DNA of 64,000 bases from Bradyrhizobium sp. Ce-3 (GTDB taxonomy: Bacteria; Pseudomonadota; Alphaproteobacteria; Rhizobiales; Xanthobacteraceae), in the NCBI RefSeq assembly GCF_022835695.1, contig NZ_BQUV01000005.1, positions 434,001 through 498,000 on the forward strand, given 5' to 3'. A program made the translations under genes and the position numbers. The notes beneath the pieces were generated by a model. The model saw only the letters and a program-made list of their open reading frames with translations, was not told where the DNA came from and did no database searches. Of the stretch, positions 10,173 to 18,314 are shown piece by piece. Each line of letters opens with the position of its first letter. Position 1 is the first letter of the stretch.

Positions 10173-12179
10173 ATGCCTGCGCCAATCGACCGTCGCCTGT
10201 TGTTGCGCCACGCCGCCGTGCTCGGCGCTTCGCTGCCATTTGCCGGCCTGATCGGTTCGGCCCGCGCAGAGGCGCCGGCTCTGATCGCGCGAAAGGTGTT
10301 CTTCGACAATCCCGATTACATCAATGTCCGCCTCAGCCCGGACGGCACGCAACTGTCCTGGGTCGCGCCGCTCGACGGCGTGAACAATCTCTGGGTCGCC
10401 TCGCTGTCCGACCTCAAGGCGGCGCGGCCGGTGACCCGCGTCACCGATCGCAACATCTCGAACGTCTATCGCTGGGCCCATACCAACCGCCATGTGGTGT
10501 TCTTCCGCGAGCGCGACGGCGACGAGAACTGGCGTGCCGCCAGCGTCGACATCACCGACGGCAAGATCGTGCCGCTGACGCCGGAGACCGGCGTCAGATC
10601 CTTCCTGCAGGAGTCCGATCGCAAATTCCCCGAGGAGATGCTGCTGCGGCACAATCAGCGCGACAAGCGCTACTTCGACATGTACCGCGTCAACGTCGCG
10701 ACCGGCGCCAGCGAGCTCGTCTACGAGAACCACGACTATGTCGCGCTGATCACCGACAGCACGTTCCAGCTGCGGCTGGCATCGCGCCTGATCGCCGACG
10801 GCTCCGCCGAGGTGTTCGAGCGCAGCCCTGACGGCAGCTGGGCTCCGTTCATGACGGTGCCGATCGCCGAGACCGACACGACCCAGCTGCTGGATTTCAG
10901 CACCGACGGCAAGACGCTGTACCTGATCGATTCACGCGGCCGCGACAAGGCGGCGTTGTTCGCGCTCGACATGGCGACGCGCCAGACCACGCTGCTTGCC
11001 GCCGATGACGATGCCGACATCGTGCGGGCGATCTTCGACGAGAACCGCCGGCCATTGGCGGCGCTGGCGATCAAGGACCGGATGCGCTGGCACGCCGTCG
11101 ATCAAAGCGTCGCCAACGACCTCGCCGATCTCAGCCGCTATGGCGCCGGCGACATCAGCTTCGTCAGCAACAGCGACGATCTCCGGCTCGGCACGGTCCA
11201 TTTCGAGCGCGACACCGAGAGCGCCGAATTCGCGCTGTTCGATCGCAAGACGCGCGAGGTACGCAAGCTGTTCACCCAGCGCCGCGCGCTCGACGGTCTC
11301 GCATTGCGCAGGCTGGAGCCGGTGGTGATCCCCTCGCGCGATGGCCTGCACCTCAACTGCTATTTGACCCGGCCGGTCGAAGCCCCAGCCGGCCCGGTGC
11401 CGCTGGTGCTGGTCATTCATGGCGGGCCGTATTACCGCGACACCTGGGGCTTCAGCCCGATCCATCAATGGCTCGCCAACCGCGGCTATGCGGTGCTTGC
11501 CGTCAACTACCGCGGCTCGACCGGCTTCGGCAAAGCCTTCATCACGGCCGCCGACCACGAATGGGGCGGCAAGATGCATGACGACCTGATCGATGCGGTC
11601 GATTGGGCGATCGCGCAAGGCATCGCCGATCCGAAGCGCGTCGGCTTCTTCGGCGGCAGCTATGGCGGCTATTCGGCGCTGGTCGCCGCGACCAAGACGC
11701 CCGACGTGTTTGCCTGCATCGTCGATCTGTTCGGCATCTCCAATCTCGTGACCTTCATGGCGAGCATTCCGCCCTATTGGGGCCCGTGGATCAGTGTCTG
11801 GAAAAACCGGCTCGGCGATCCCGGCACCGAGACCGGCCGCGCATTCCTGGTCGAACGTTCGCCGCTGACCCACATCGACCGTGCAGTGAAGCCGATCCTG
11901 ATCGCGCAGGGCATGCGCGACGTGAGGGTTGTGGCTGCCGAGTCCGAGCAGATGGTCAACGCGCTCAAGCAGCGTGGCGTGCCCGTGACCTACATCACAT
12001 TTGCCGACGAGGGGCACGGCTTTGTACGGCCGCAAAACCAGCTCGCCTTCTATGGCGTCACCGAAGCGTTCCTCGCCAAGCATCTCGGCGGCAATTGCCA
12101 GCCGATCGGAAGCGATTTCGCCGGCTCGTCGCTCAAGGTCGAGACCGGCGCCGAACTGGTGCCCGGACTGCGCGGCTGA
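10173..12179 (+). CDS. S9-family prolyl oligopeptidase / dipeptidyl aminopeptidase, exported
   Basis: A 668-residue serine peptidase. The N-terminus MPAPIDRRLLLRHAAVLG has a Tat-like twin Arg followed by a hydrophobic stretch and ends RAEAP, suggesting export to the periplasm. A beta-propeller-like region (about residues 40-390) precedes an alpha/beta-hydrolase domain. The catalytic triad is visible: Ser496 in GGSYGGYS, Asp583 in MRDVRV, His615 in DEGHGF. It should cleave short peptides or acyl-peptides. I chose the ATG at 10173 rather than an upstream in-frame start at 10134 because it places the signal peptide at the very N-terminus. Confidence 0.9.
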   Translation: MPAPIDRRLLLRHAAVLGASLPFAGLIGSARAEAPALIARKVFFDNPDYINVRLSPDGTQLSWVAPLDGVNNLWVASLSDLKAARPVTRVTDRNISNVYRWAHTNRHVVFFRERDGDENWRAASVDITDGKIVPLTPETGVRSFLQESDRKFPEEMLLRHNQRDKRYFDMYRVNVATGASELVYENHDYVALITDSTFQLRLASRLIADGSAEVFERSPDGSWAPFMTVPIAETDTTQLLDFSTDGKTLYLIDSRGRDKAALFALDMATRQTTLLAADDDADIVRAIFDENRRPLAALAIKDRMRWHAVDQSVANDLADLSRYGAGDISFVSNSDDLRLGTVHFERDTESAEFALFDRKTREVRKLFTQRRALDGLALRRLEPVVIPSRDGLHLNCYLTRPVEAPAGPVPLVLVIHGGPYYRDTWGFSPIHQWLANRGYAVLAVNYRGSTGFGKAFITAADHEWGGKMHDDLIDAVDWAIAQGIADPKRVGFFGGSYGGYSALVAATKTPDVFACIVDLFGISNLVTFMASIPPYWGPWISVWKNRLGDPGTETGRAFLVERSPLTHIDRAVKPILIAQGMRDVRVVAAESEQMVNALKQRGVPVTYITFADEGHGFVRPQNQLAFYGVTEAFLAKHLGGNCQPIGSDFAGSSLKVETGAELVPGLRG

Positions 12180-12326
12180 GACGAGTAGCACCGCCGGATT
12201 GCGGTTTTCCCGGACTGTATCGGGTGCATTCAAGGCTTTTTCACCATGCGTGGAACCTTGCTGCGGTGCGGTTACCGTTCGTATACGAATGCACTTGTTT
12301 TTATAGGTCCATAAATGGGGCCTATA

Positions 12327-14729
12327 ATGTATCGCGTTTTGACCTGTCTCACTTTGGAGCATGATTGGCGGCTGGTCGTCCTTGGCGGAGTGATCTGCCT
12401 GCTCGCCAGCGCGGTTGCGATCAGCCTGTTTCACCGGGCCCGCGCCGCACAGGGCCGCGCCCGCGAGATCTGGATCGGACTTGATGCGGCGGTCGGCGGT
12501 TGCGGCATCTGGGCCACCCATTTCGTCGCCATGCTGGCCTACGATCCCGGCATCGACGCCGGATACAGCATTCCCATTACGCTGCTGTCGCTGGTGCTCG
12601 CGGTCGCGATCCTGGCGGTCGGATTGGCGGTCGCGACGCTCGACGAACGCTGGTGGACGGTTGCGGCCGGCGGCGCGATCGTCGGCGCCGGCGTCGCGGC
12701 GATGCATTACACCGGCATGCTGGGGCTGGAGCTGCCTGCGCGTATCATCTGGTCGCCGGGCATCGTGACCGCGTCGATCGTGTTCGGAAGCCTCTTTGGC
12801 GCGCTCGCGCTGGTCGTTGCGGCGCGCGGCGAACGTTTCGGCACCACCGCTGCCGCGACCGGCCTGCTGACGGTTGCGATCGTCTCGCATCATTTCACGG
12901 CGATGGGCGCGGTGACGTTGGTCCCGGATCCGACCATCGTTCCCGACGGACTTACGGTCTCGCCGCGCGTGCTCTCGTTCATGACCGCGGTGGCGGCATT
13001 CGCGATCCTCGGTCTCTCGCTGATCGCCTCCATCCTCGACCGTCGCGCCAAGACCGAGCTGCACAAGCAGAAGATGGTGCTGGACACCGCGCTCGAGAAC
13101 ATGTCGCAGGGGCTGTGCATGTTCGACGCCGATGGCCGCATCATGCTGTTCAACGAGCGTTACAGCGAGCTGATGGGGCGCAATCGCGTGCCGCTGCACG
13201 GACGCCTGCTGATCGACGTTCTCCAGGACCTCCACAGCATCGGTGAGTGGGACGGCGATCCCGAGGAGTTCTGCAATGCGCTGGTTGCCGAGGCGAAGGC
13301 CGGCCACAGCGCGACGCGCATCGTCAGCCGCAACGAGCGTGCGATCAGGGTCATCGATCAGCCGATGAAGGGCGGCGGCTGGGTCGCGACCTTCGAGGAC
13401 ATCACCGAGTGGCAGCAGGCCCAGGAACAGATTTCACATATGGCGCGGCATGACGCGCTGACCAATCTGCCGAACCGGACGCTGTTCCGCGAGCAGCTGG
13501 AGAAGGCCTCCCGGCTCGCCAAGCGCTCCGACCAGCTGGCGGTACTCTGTCTCGACCTCGATCATTTCAAGGAGATCAACGACACGCTCGGGCATCCGAT
13601 CGGCGACGCGCTGCTGCGCGAGGTCGCGCGGCGGCTCGGCGAATGCGTGACCGAGCACGATACCGTGGCGCGGCTCGGCGGCGACGAATTCGCCATCGTG
13701 CAGTTCTGCAGCAATTGCGAACCCTCCGTGGTGTCGTCGCTGGCTAGTCTGCTGGTCGAGCGGATCGCGGCACCCTACGAGATCGGCGGCCACCAGCTCG
13801 TGATCGGCGTCAGCATCGGCATCTCGCTCGCGCCCGAGGACGGCAAGGACCCGGACGAGCTTTTGCAAAAGGCCGATCTCGCGCTGTACCGCGCCAAGGC
13901 CGACGGCCGCGGCACCTATCGGTTCTTCGAGACCGGCATGGATGCCCGCGCGCAGGCCCGCCGCCTGCTGGAGCGCGACCTGCGGCTCGCGCTCGAGCAC
14001 GACGAGTTCGAGGTCTACTACCAGCCGATCCGCGATGTCGTGGGCGATCGGGTGGTCGCCTTCGAGGCGCTGGCGCGCTGGAACCACTCGCTGCGTGGCC
14101 TGATCGCGCCGAACAATTTCATTCCCGTCGCCGAGGAGACCGGGCTGATCGTCCCGCTCGGCGAGATCGTGCTGCGCAAGGCCTGTTCCGATGCTGCGGG
14201 CTGGCCCGGGGACATCGCGGTCGCCGTCAACCTGTCACCGGTGCAGTTCAAGAATCCCAATCTGGTGTCGTCGGTGAAGGCGGCGCTGGAAGCGTCCGGC
14301 CTGACGGCGGACCGGCTCGAGCTCGAGATCACCGAATCGGTGCTGCTGCAGAACAGTGAGGCGACGCTCGCGGTGCTGCATGAGCTGCGCGGCTTCGGCG
14401 TGCGGATCTCGCTCGACGATTTCGGCACCGGCTATTCCTCGCTGAGCTATCTGCGCAGCTTCCCGTTCGACAAGATCAAGATCGACCGCTCCTTCGTCAC
14501 CGACCTTGCGACGCGTGAGGATTCGATGGCGATCGTGCGTGCGGTCACCGGTCTCGGCAAGAGCCTCGGCATCGTCACCACCGCCGAGGGCGTCGAGACC
14601 GATACCCAGTTCGACCTGCTGCGTCAGGAAGGCTGCACGCAGGCGCAGGGCTATCTGTTCAGCCCGCCGCGGCCGGCGGCCGAGGTCTTCAAGATGCTGC
14701 ACCGGAGGCCGGAACGATCGGTGGCGTGA
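12327..14729 (+). CDS. MHYT-PAS-GGDEF-EAL c-di-GMP signalling protein
   Basis: About 800 residues. The membrane sensor (residues 1-240) has seven hydrophobic segments with the repeated MHYT-type motifs ATHFVAM, AMHYTGM and HHFTAMG, thought to bind a metal or sense O2/CO/NO. A PAS-like linker (TALENMSQGLCMFDADGRI) follows. The cyclase domain has an intact GGDEF (ARLGGDEFAIV, near residue 451). The phosphodiesterase domain has FEALARW (near 579), ITESVLL, DDFGTGYSS and EGVET, so both catalytic sites look complete. It probably makes or degrades c-di-GMP at the inner membrane. The start at 12327 gives MYRVLTCLT; an in-frame ATG at 12315 is less likely. Confidence 0.93.
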   Translation: MYRVLTCLTLEHDWRLVVLGGVICLLASAVAISLFHRARAAQGRAREIWIGLDAAVGGCGIWATHFVAMLAYDPGIDAGYSIPITLLSLVLAVAILAVGLAVATLDERWWTVAAGGAIVGAGVAAMHYTGMLGLELPARIIWSPGIVTASIVFGSLFGALALVVAARGERFGTTAAATGLLTVAIVSHHFTAMGAVTLVPDPTIVPDGLTVSPRVLSFMTAVAAFAILGLSLIASILDRRAKTELHKQKMVLDTALENMSQGLCMFDADGRIMLFNERYSELMGRNRVPLHGRLLIDVLQDLHSIGEWDGDPEEFCNALVAEAKAGHSATRIVSRNERAIRVIDQPMKGGGWVATFEDITEWQQAQEQISHMARHDALTNLPNRTLFREQLEKASRLAKRSDQLAVLCLDLDHFKEINDTLGHPIGDALLREVARRLGECVTEHDTVARLGGDEFAIVQFCSNCEPSVVSSLASLLVERIAAPYEIGGHQLVIGVSIGISLAPEDGKDPDELLQKADLALYRAKADGRGTYRFFETGMDARAQARRLLERDLRLALEHDEFEVYYQPIRDVVGDRVVAFEALARWNHSLRGLIAPNNFIPVAEETGLIVPLGEIVLRKACSDAAGWPGDIAVAVNLSPVQFKNPNLVSSVKAALEASGLTADRLELEITESVLLQNSEATLAVLHELRGFGVRISLDDFGTGYSSLSYLRSFPFDKIKIDRSFVTDLATREDSMAIVRAVTGLGKSLGIVTTAEGVETDTQFDLLRQEGCTQAQGYLFSPPRPAAEVFKMLHRRPERSVA

Positions 14730-14730
14730 A

Positions 14731-15165
14731 CTAGCTCTTGCGCAGCGCAAAATAGGCGCCGCAGAACGCCATCACGGCGCCGAGGCAAAGCGCGGCGAGG
14801 CCGGCGAGCACGGCGGAGATGGTCGAGACCGTGCTCGGCGCCGACGCGGCCTGGCCGGCACCGGCCAGCATCAGCACGCCGACCACGATCAGGAACTGCC
14901 GCATCCGCTGCGGGATCTGGCCGGCCACCGCGCTGTGCATCAGGTTGGCGGTGAAATAGCCGCCCGAAAACCCGACGCTCGCGATCAGCCACCAGGCGAT
15001 CGCGGCGCCCGCCGGCATGAATTCGTGGCTGTCGGAACGCCACAGGCCGCCGAGATCGAGCCCGTAACGCGCGCCGAGCATATGCACGGCAAGCGCCAGC
15101 AGCACGCCTGAAATCATCGCGCCGCCGAGGATGAGGTAACGCGGAAAATAGATCGTCTCGGGCAT
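14731..15165 (-). CDS. Hypothetical four-helix membrane protein
   Basis: About 144 residues from the ATG at 15165 (MPETIYFPRYLIL). It has four predicted membrane segments and no recognised catalytic motif. An N-terminal extension to 15246 is open but reads like non-coding sequence. It lies convergent to the MHYT-GGDEF-EAL gene, whose stop is 2 bp away, and divergent to the next membrane-protein gene. Function unknown. Confidence 0.7.
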   Translation of the reverse strand: MPETIYFPRYLILGGAMISGVLLALAVHMLGARYGLDLGGLWRSDSHEFMPAGAAIAWWLIASVGFSGGYFTANLMHSAVAGQIPQRMRQFLIVVGVLMLAGAGQAASAPSTVSTISAVLAGLAALCLGAVMAFCGAYFALRKS

Positions 15166-15248
15166 GGCTCGCTTGTAGGATAGGCGCGACATCCCATGCA
15201 AGCGCGCGCTTGGGTCCGGACAGGTGGAACGGCGGATTGCCAACAAAA

Positions 15249-15857
15249 TTGCAGGACCGGTCGGAGGCGGGTGAGGGCACCGCGGTGCGCTACGCCTACA
15301 AGGCCTCGTTGATCGGCTCGGCGCACCAGTTCGAGCTCACCGACGACGGGCTGTCGTGGCGGATCGCCGGCCGGTCGGGCGTGTGGGACTACGCCGACAT
15401 CTCCACGGTGAAACTGTCCTATCGTCCGGTGTCGATGCAGCAGCAGCGGTTTCGTGCCGATATCGACAACGCCAAGGGCGGCCGGATCGCGATCCTGTCG
15501 ACCACCTGGCAGACCGCGACGCTGGTGGCGCCGCAGGGACATCTCTACCGCGACTTCATCGTCGAGCTGCATCGCCGGATGCAGGCGGCGGGCAGCACGG
15601 CGAGGCTGGTCGGCGGCCTCGGACCGAAGACCTACACCGCCGCGCTGGCGCTGCTGGCGTGCCTTGCGGTGGCAATGATCGGATTGCTGCTGATGGCACT
15701 GTTTGCGGCCAACTGGACGGGCGCGCTGTTTCTGGTCGGTTTCGCCGCGCTGTTCGCCTGGCAGGTCGGCGGCTTCGTCACCCGCAACCGGCCGCGGCAC
15801 TACAGCTTCGATCAATTGCCGGACGCGCTGCTGCCGAAAGTCGCCCGCAATCAGTGA
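15249..15857 (+). CDS. Hypothetical membrane protein with C-terminal hydrophobic hairpin
   Basis: About 202 residues if started at the TTG at 15249 (LQDRSEAGEG, then RYAYKASLIG); a GTG at 15285 is an alternative and the start is uncertain. Residues 1-115 are soluble, with a beta-rich pattern similar to a PH-like domain. Two membrane segments follow (TYTAALALLACLAVAMIGLL and the next 20 residues), then a short hydrophilic tail. No family function is known to me. It is divergent from the gene at 14731-15165. Confidence 0.65.
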   Translation: MQDRSEAGEGTAVRYAYKASLIGSAHQFELTDDGLSWRIAGRSGVWDYADISTVKLSYRPVSMQQQRFRADIDNAKGGRIAILSTTWQTATLVAPQGHLYRDFIVELHRRMQAAGSTARLVGGLGPKTYTAALALLACLAVAMIGLLLMALFAANWTGALFLVGFAALFAWQVGGFVTRNRPRHYSFDQLPDALLPKVARNQ

Positions 15858-15935
15858 GGCGGGCCGGACTGTCAGCGGGCTGTAAGCAACACGCTGTAAC
15901 ATTGTCGCCTGATTTGCTTTTGGCTGGAGTGTCCG

Positions 15936-16292
15936 ATGATGATCCGGACTCCCTTTCTGGCTCTATGCCTCGCGCTGCTGAGCATTCCCCCGGCGCTGTC
16001 CAAGGGCAGCGTGGGCAACAAGCACGATCCGCTCGATCACAATCACGTCGACAATCTGCCGCCCGATGTGCGGCAGTACATCGCCGGGATCTGCAAGGGA
16101 ACGCCGGTCGCGCAGCACGACTTTGCGACCTACTCGCCGCAGGAGAAGCGCTGGCGGATCAACCTCGAATATCTGCAGTGCGGCGTGATCGGGGAATATC
16201 GCCGAGGCAACCAGTGCCTGGATGTCGATTTCGTCGCCGAGGGCGCGCATTTTCGCCTCGCGCGAAAGACTTATGCGGCCTGCGGCTTTTGA
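15936..16292 (+). CDS. Small secreted hypothetical protein
   Basis: A 118-residue protein with a Sec signal peptide (MMIRTPFLALCLALLSIPPALSK). The mature part has Cys residues at about 53, 82, 94 and 116 that could form disulfides, and a His-rich start (KHDPLDHNHVDN). No domain is recognised. It is a lone gene 78 bp after the previous one and convergent with the MocR regulator. Confidence 0.7.
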   Translation: MMIRTPFLALCLALLSIPPALSKGSVGNKHDPLDHNHVDNLPPDVRQYIAGICKGTPVAQHDFATYSPQEKRWRINLEYLQCGVIGEYRRGNQCLDVDFVAEGAHFRLARKTYAACGF

Positions 16293-16315
16293 TATGCTGC
16301 GCTCACATGTCGGTG

Positions 16316-17659
16316 TCACTCCGTCGAGTCAAAATCCTCCTCGGTCGCGCTCAGCATTCCCGCGAGGGTCCGCAAGCCGAGCTCGAGCTGCTCCATCGGC
16401 GGCGCAGCCAGCGCGAGCCGCACCGCATTGGGGGCGTGCCCCGGCGTGGCGGCGAAGGTCGTCGACGGCGTCAGCGCGATGTCGCGGCGTGCCGCGGCCG
16501 CGACCAGCGTCTGCGAGCGCCAGTGCGGCGGCAGCGTAAGCCACAGATGATAGGATTTCGGATTGGTCTGGATCTCGAAATCGGCCAGATGCTTCGCCGC
16601 CAGCAGCTGCCGCCGGCCGGCGTCGATCCGCTTCAGCCGTGACAATTCGGCGGCGGTGCCGTCGGCCATCAGCCGCTGTCCTGCGGCGAACGCGTAGCCC
16701 GACGCGGTCCAGCCGCCCGAGCGCACCGCGGCCATGATGCTTTCGCGCAGCCGCGGCGGCGACACGATGAAGCCGAGCGCGAGGCCCGGTGCGACCTTCT
16801 TCGACAGGCTGTCGAGCACGATGCAGCTGTCGGGCGCGAGCGCGGCCAGCGGCACCTGGTCGTCGAGGAATCCGTAGACGCCGTCCTCGATGACGACGAG
16901 GCCGAGCTTCTCCGTCACGCGCAGCAGCTCGGCGCGGCGCTCGGCCGGCATCGTGATGCTGAGCGGGTTCTGGATCGTGGGCTGGACGTAGATCGCGGAC
17001 AGATGGGCCTCGCGATGCGCCTTCTGCACCGCGTCAGGGCGGACGCCGTGTTCGTCCATCGCGAGCGGCACCAGCGAGACGCCGAGCCGCGCGGCGATGC
17101 CCTTCACGAAGGGATAGGTCAAGGCTTCGACGCCGCAGCGTCCGCCGGGCGGCACCACAGCGGCGAGCGCGGCGGCGATGCATTGCCGGCCGTTGGCGGT
17201 GAACACGATCTGGTCGGGGTTCGGCATCCAGCCCTTGCGCGCCAGGAATTCGGCCGAGATCGTTCGTGCCGCGCGTGTGCCAAAACTGGTCGCCGGCCGC
17301 AGCGCGCCCTCGAGCACCTCGGGCCGCTCCAGCCCTTCGAGGCTCTTGGCGATCATCGTCGCCTGATGCGGCAGCAGCGGATAGTTGAATTCGAGGTCGA
17401 TGCGGGCGCCACGCGGCTCGGTCGGCGCGGCGATGCCGCGCCGTGCCTCGCCGGACACGAAGGTGCCGCGGCCGACTTCACCGACCACCAGCCCGCGCCG
17501 CAGCAGCTCGGTATAGACCCGGCTCGCGGTCGAGACCGCGATGTTGCGGTCATAGGCGAAATGGCGCTGCGGCGGCAGGCGGTCGCCTGCCTTCAGCGCG
17601 CCGCTGGCGATCTCGGCGGCCACCGCATCCGCCAGCTTCAGATATTCGAACCTCGACAT
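16316..17659 (-). CDS. MocR/PdxR-family regulator (GntR HTH fused to aminotransferase fold)
   Basis: A 447-residue fusion. Residues 1-75 are a GntR-type winged helix (LAAEIASGALKAGDRLPPQR-like pattern, STASRVYTELLRRGLV). The remainder is a fold-type I aminotransferase domain with the PLP-binding Lys in SLSKKVAPGLALGF and the NPL motif in PTIQNPLSI. MocR proteins sense PLP or amino compounds and control vitamin B6, taurine, GABA or similar genes; the target here is unknown. A strong palindrome lies directly upstream of its start (17661-17697), implying autoregulation or control of the divergent DUF1127 gene. Confidence 0.9.
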   Translation of the reverse strand: MSRFEYLKLADAVAAEIASGALKAGDRLPPQRHFAYDRNIAVSTASRVYTELLRRGLVVGEVGRGTFVSGEARRGIAAPTEPRGARIDLEFNYPLLPHQATMIAKSLEGLERPEVLEGALRPATSFGTRAARTISAEFLARKGWMPNPDQIVFTANGRQCIAAALAAVVPPGGRCGVEALTYPFVKGIAARLGVSLVPLAMDEHGVRPDAVQKAHREAHLSAIYVQPTIQNPLSITMPAERRAELLRVTEKLGLVVIEDGVYGFLDDQVPLAALAPDSCIVLDSLSKKVAPGLALGFIVSPPRLRESIMAAVRSGGWTASGYAFAAGQRLMADGTAAELSRLKRIDAGRRQLLAAKHLADFEIQTNPKSYHLWLTLPPHWRSQTLVAAAARRDIALTPSTTFAATPGHAPNAVRLALAAPPMEQLELGLRTLAGMLSATEEDFDSTE

Positions 17660-17660
17660 T

Positions 17661-17697
17661 ATTGCACCGAGAGCAATGTTTTACTTGCTCCGAGCAA
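17661..17697. promoter_or_regulatory. Candidate MocR operator: two dyads next to the start codon
   Basis: TTGCTCCGAGCAA at 17685-17697 is a near-perfect palindrome. ATTGC (17661-17665) and GCAAT (17673-17677) form a second, wider dyad, and GAGCAATGT occurs twice (17671 and 17692), 21 bp apart. A third partial copy ATTGTACCGAGGAGC begins near 17732. Repeated half-sites about two helix turns apart are typical of MocR targets. The site abuts the regulator's start codon at 17659. Confidence 0.5.
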
Positions 17698-17835
17698 TGT
17701 ACCGGATCATTTAAGACGGAACAAGCCCATGATTGTACCGAGGAGCGCGCAAGCGATCCGAGGTGATGAAGATGCAGATGCCGAAACGGCATTTGTGTCA
17801 ACGGCATAACTTTGCCGTATGGGCCATCGCAGGAG

Positions 17836-18078
17836 ATGACAATGACCACGATAACCTCAGCCTCCGCACCGCCCGCGCGGCCCAGCATGCTGGGCGGATT
17901 GCTCCGATTGCTCCGAGTGTGGGGCGATGCACTCGCGACCCATTGGGTGCGCCGGGAGGCGATCAAGACGCTGCACCAGCTCGATGACCGGACGCTGCGC
18001 GATATCGGGATCTCACGCTGCCAGATCGAACCCGCCGTCACCGGCGATCTCGATTTGGAACTGGTGCGGATCCGCTGA
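17836..18078 (+). CDS. DUF1127-family small protein
   Basis: About 80 residues, with AGGAG just before the ATG at 17836 (another ATG two codons later). The C-terminal half LHQLDDRTLRDIGISRCQIE is the diagnostic DUF1127 (YjiS-like) motif. Short Arg-rich DUF1127 proteins in alphaproteobacteria bind RNA or affect phosphate and RNA metabolism in the few studied cases. It is divergent from the MocR gene and shares its operator region, so co-regulation is possible. Confidence 0.85.
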   Translation: MTMTTITSASAPPARPSMLGGLLRLLRVWGDALATHWVRREAIKTLHQLDDRTLRDIGISRCQIEPAVTGDLDLELVRIR

Positions 18079-18090
18079 GCTGCTGCGTTG

Positions 18091-18170
18091 GCGCATGGTC
18101 CGGAAAACTACGCATCGGTTTTCCCGCGCGACAAACGCGACGCGTTTGCGCGGAGATCATGCTCAAACAA
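18091..18170. repeat. Dispersed palindromic intergenic repeat
   Basis: GCGCATGGTCCGGAAAACT ... GCGGAGATCATGCTCAAAC is a variant of the same bradyrhizobial repeat family as 4831-4908. It sits after the DUF1127 stop codon. Confidence 0.55.
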
Positions 18171-18270
18171 CGAGCTCGGCGGCGGTTTGCAGAATTCACC
18201 GAAACTACACCAAACAAGCGGAAGAGCCCCGGTTTGTGATCTGCGTCGCTCCAAGGTTGTGACGCTCTAT

Positions 18271-18300
18271 GCTAGCGTGTTCGTCGCGTACGCTAGCGTG
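18271..18300. promoter_or_regulatory. Direct repeat of GCTAGCGTG before the PAS-GGDEF-EAL gene
   Basis: GCTAGCGTG occurs at 18271-18279 and again at 18292-18300, exactly 21 bp apart, ending 14 bp before the ATG at 18315. Each copy contains the palindrome GCTAGC. The two-helix-turn spacing suggests a repressor site, but this is inference. Confidence 0.3.
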
Positions 18301-18314
18301 GTAGTTGGGGACCG

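Noticed and set aside
10932-13307. Long antisense open frame (about 790 codons) over the S9 peptidase and MHYT gene
   Set aside because: It crosses two well-supported genes in reverse, has Arg/His/Asp/Gly-rich composition typical of GC-rich shadow frames, and shows no domain.
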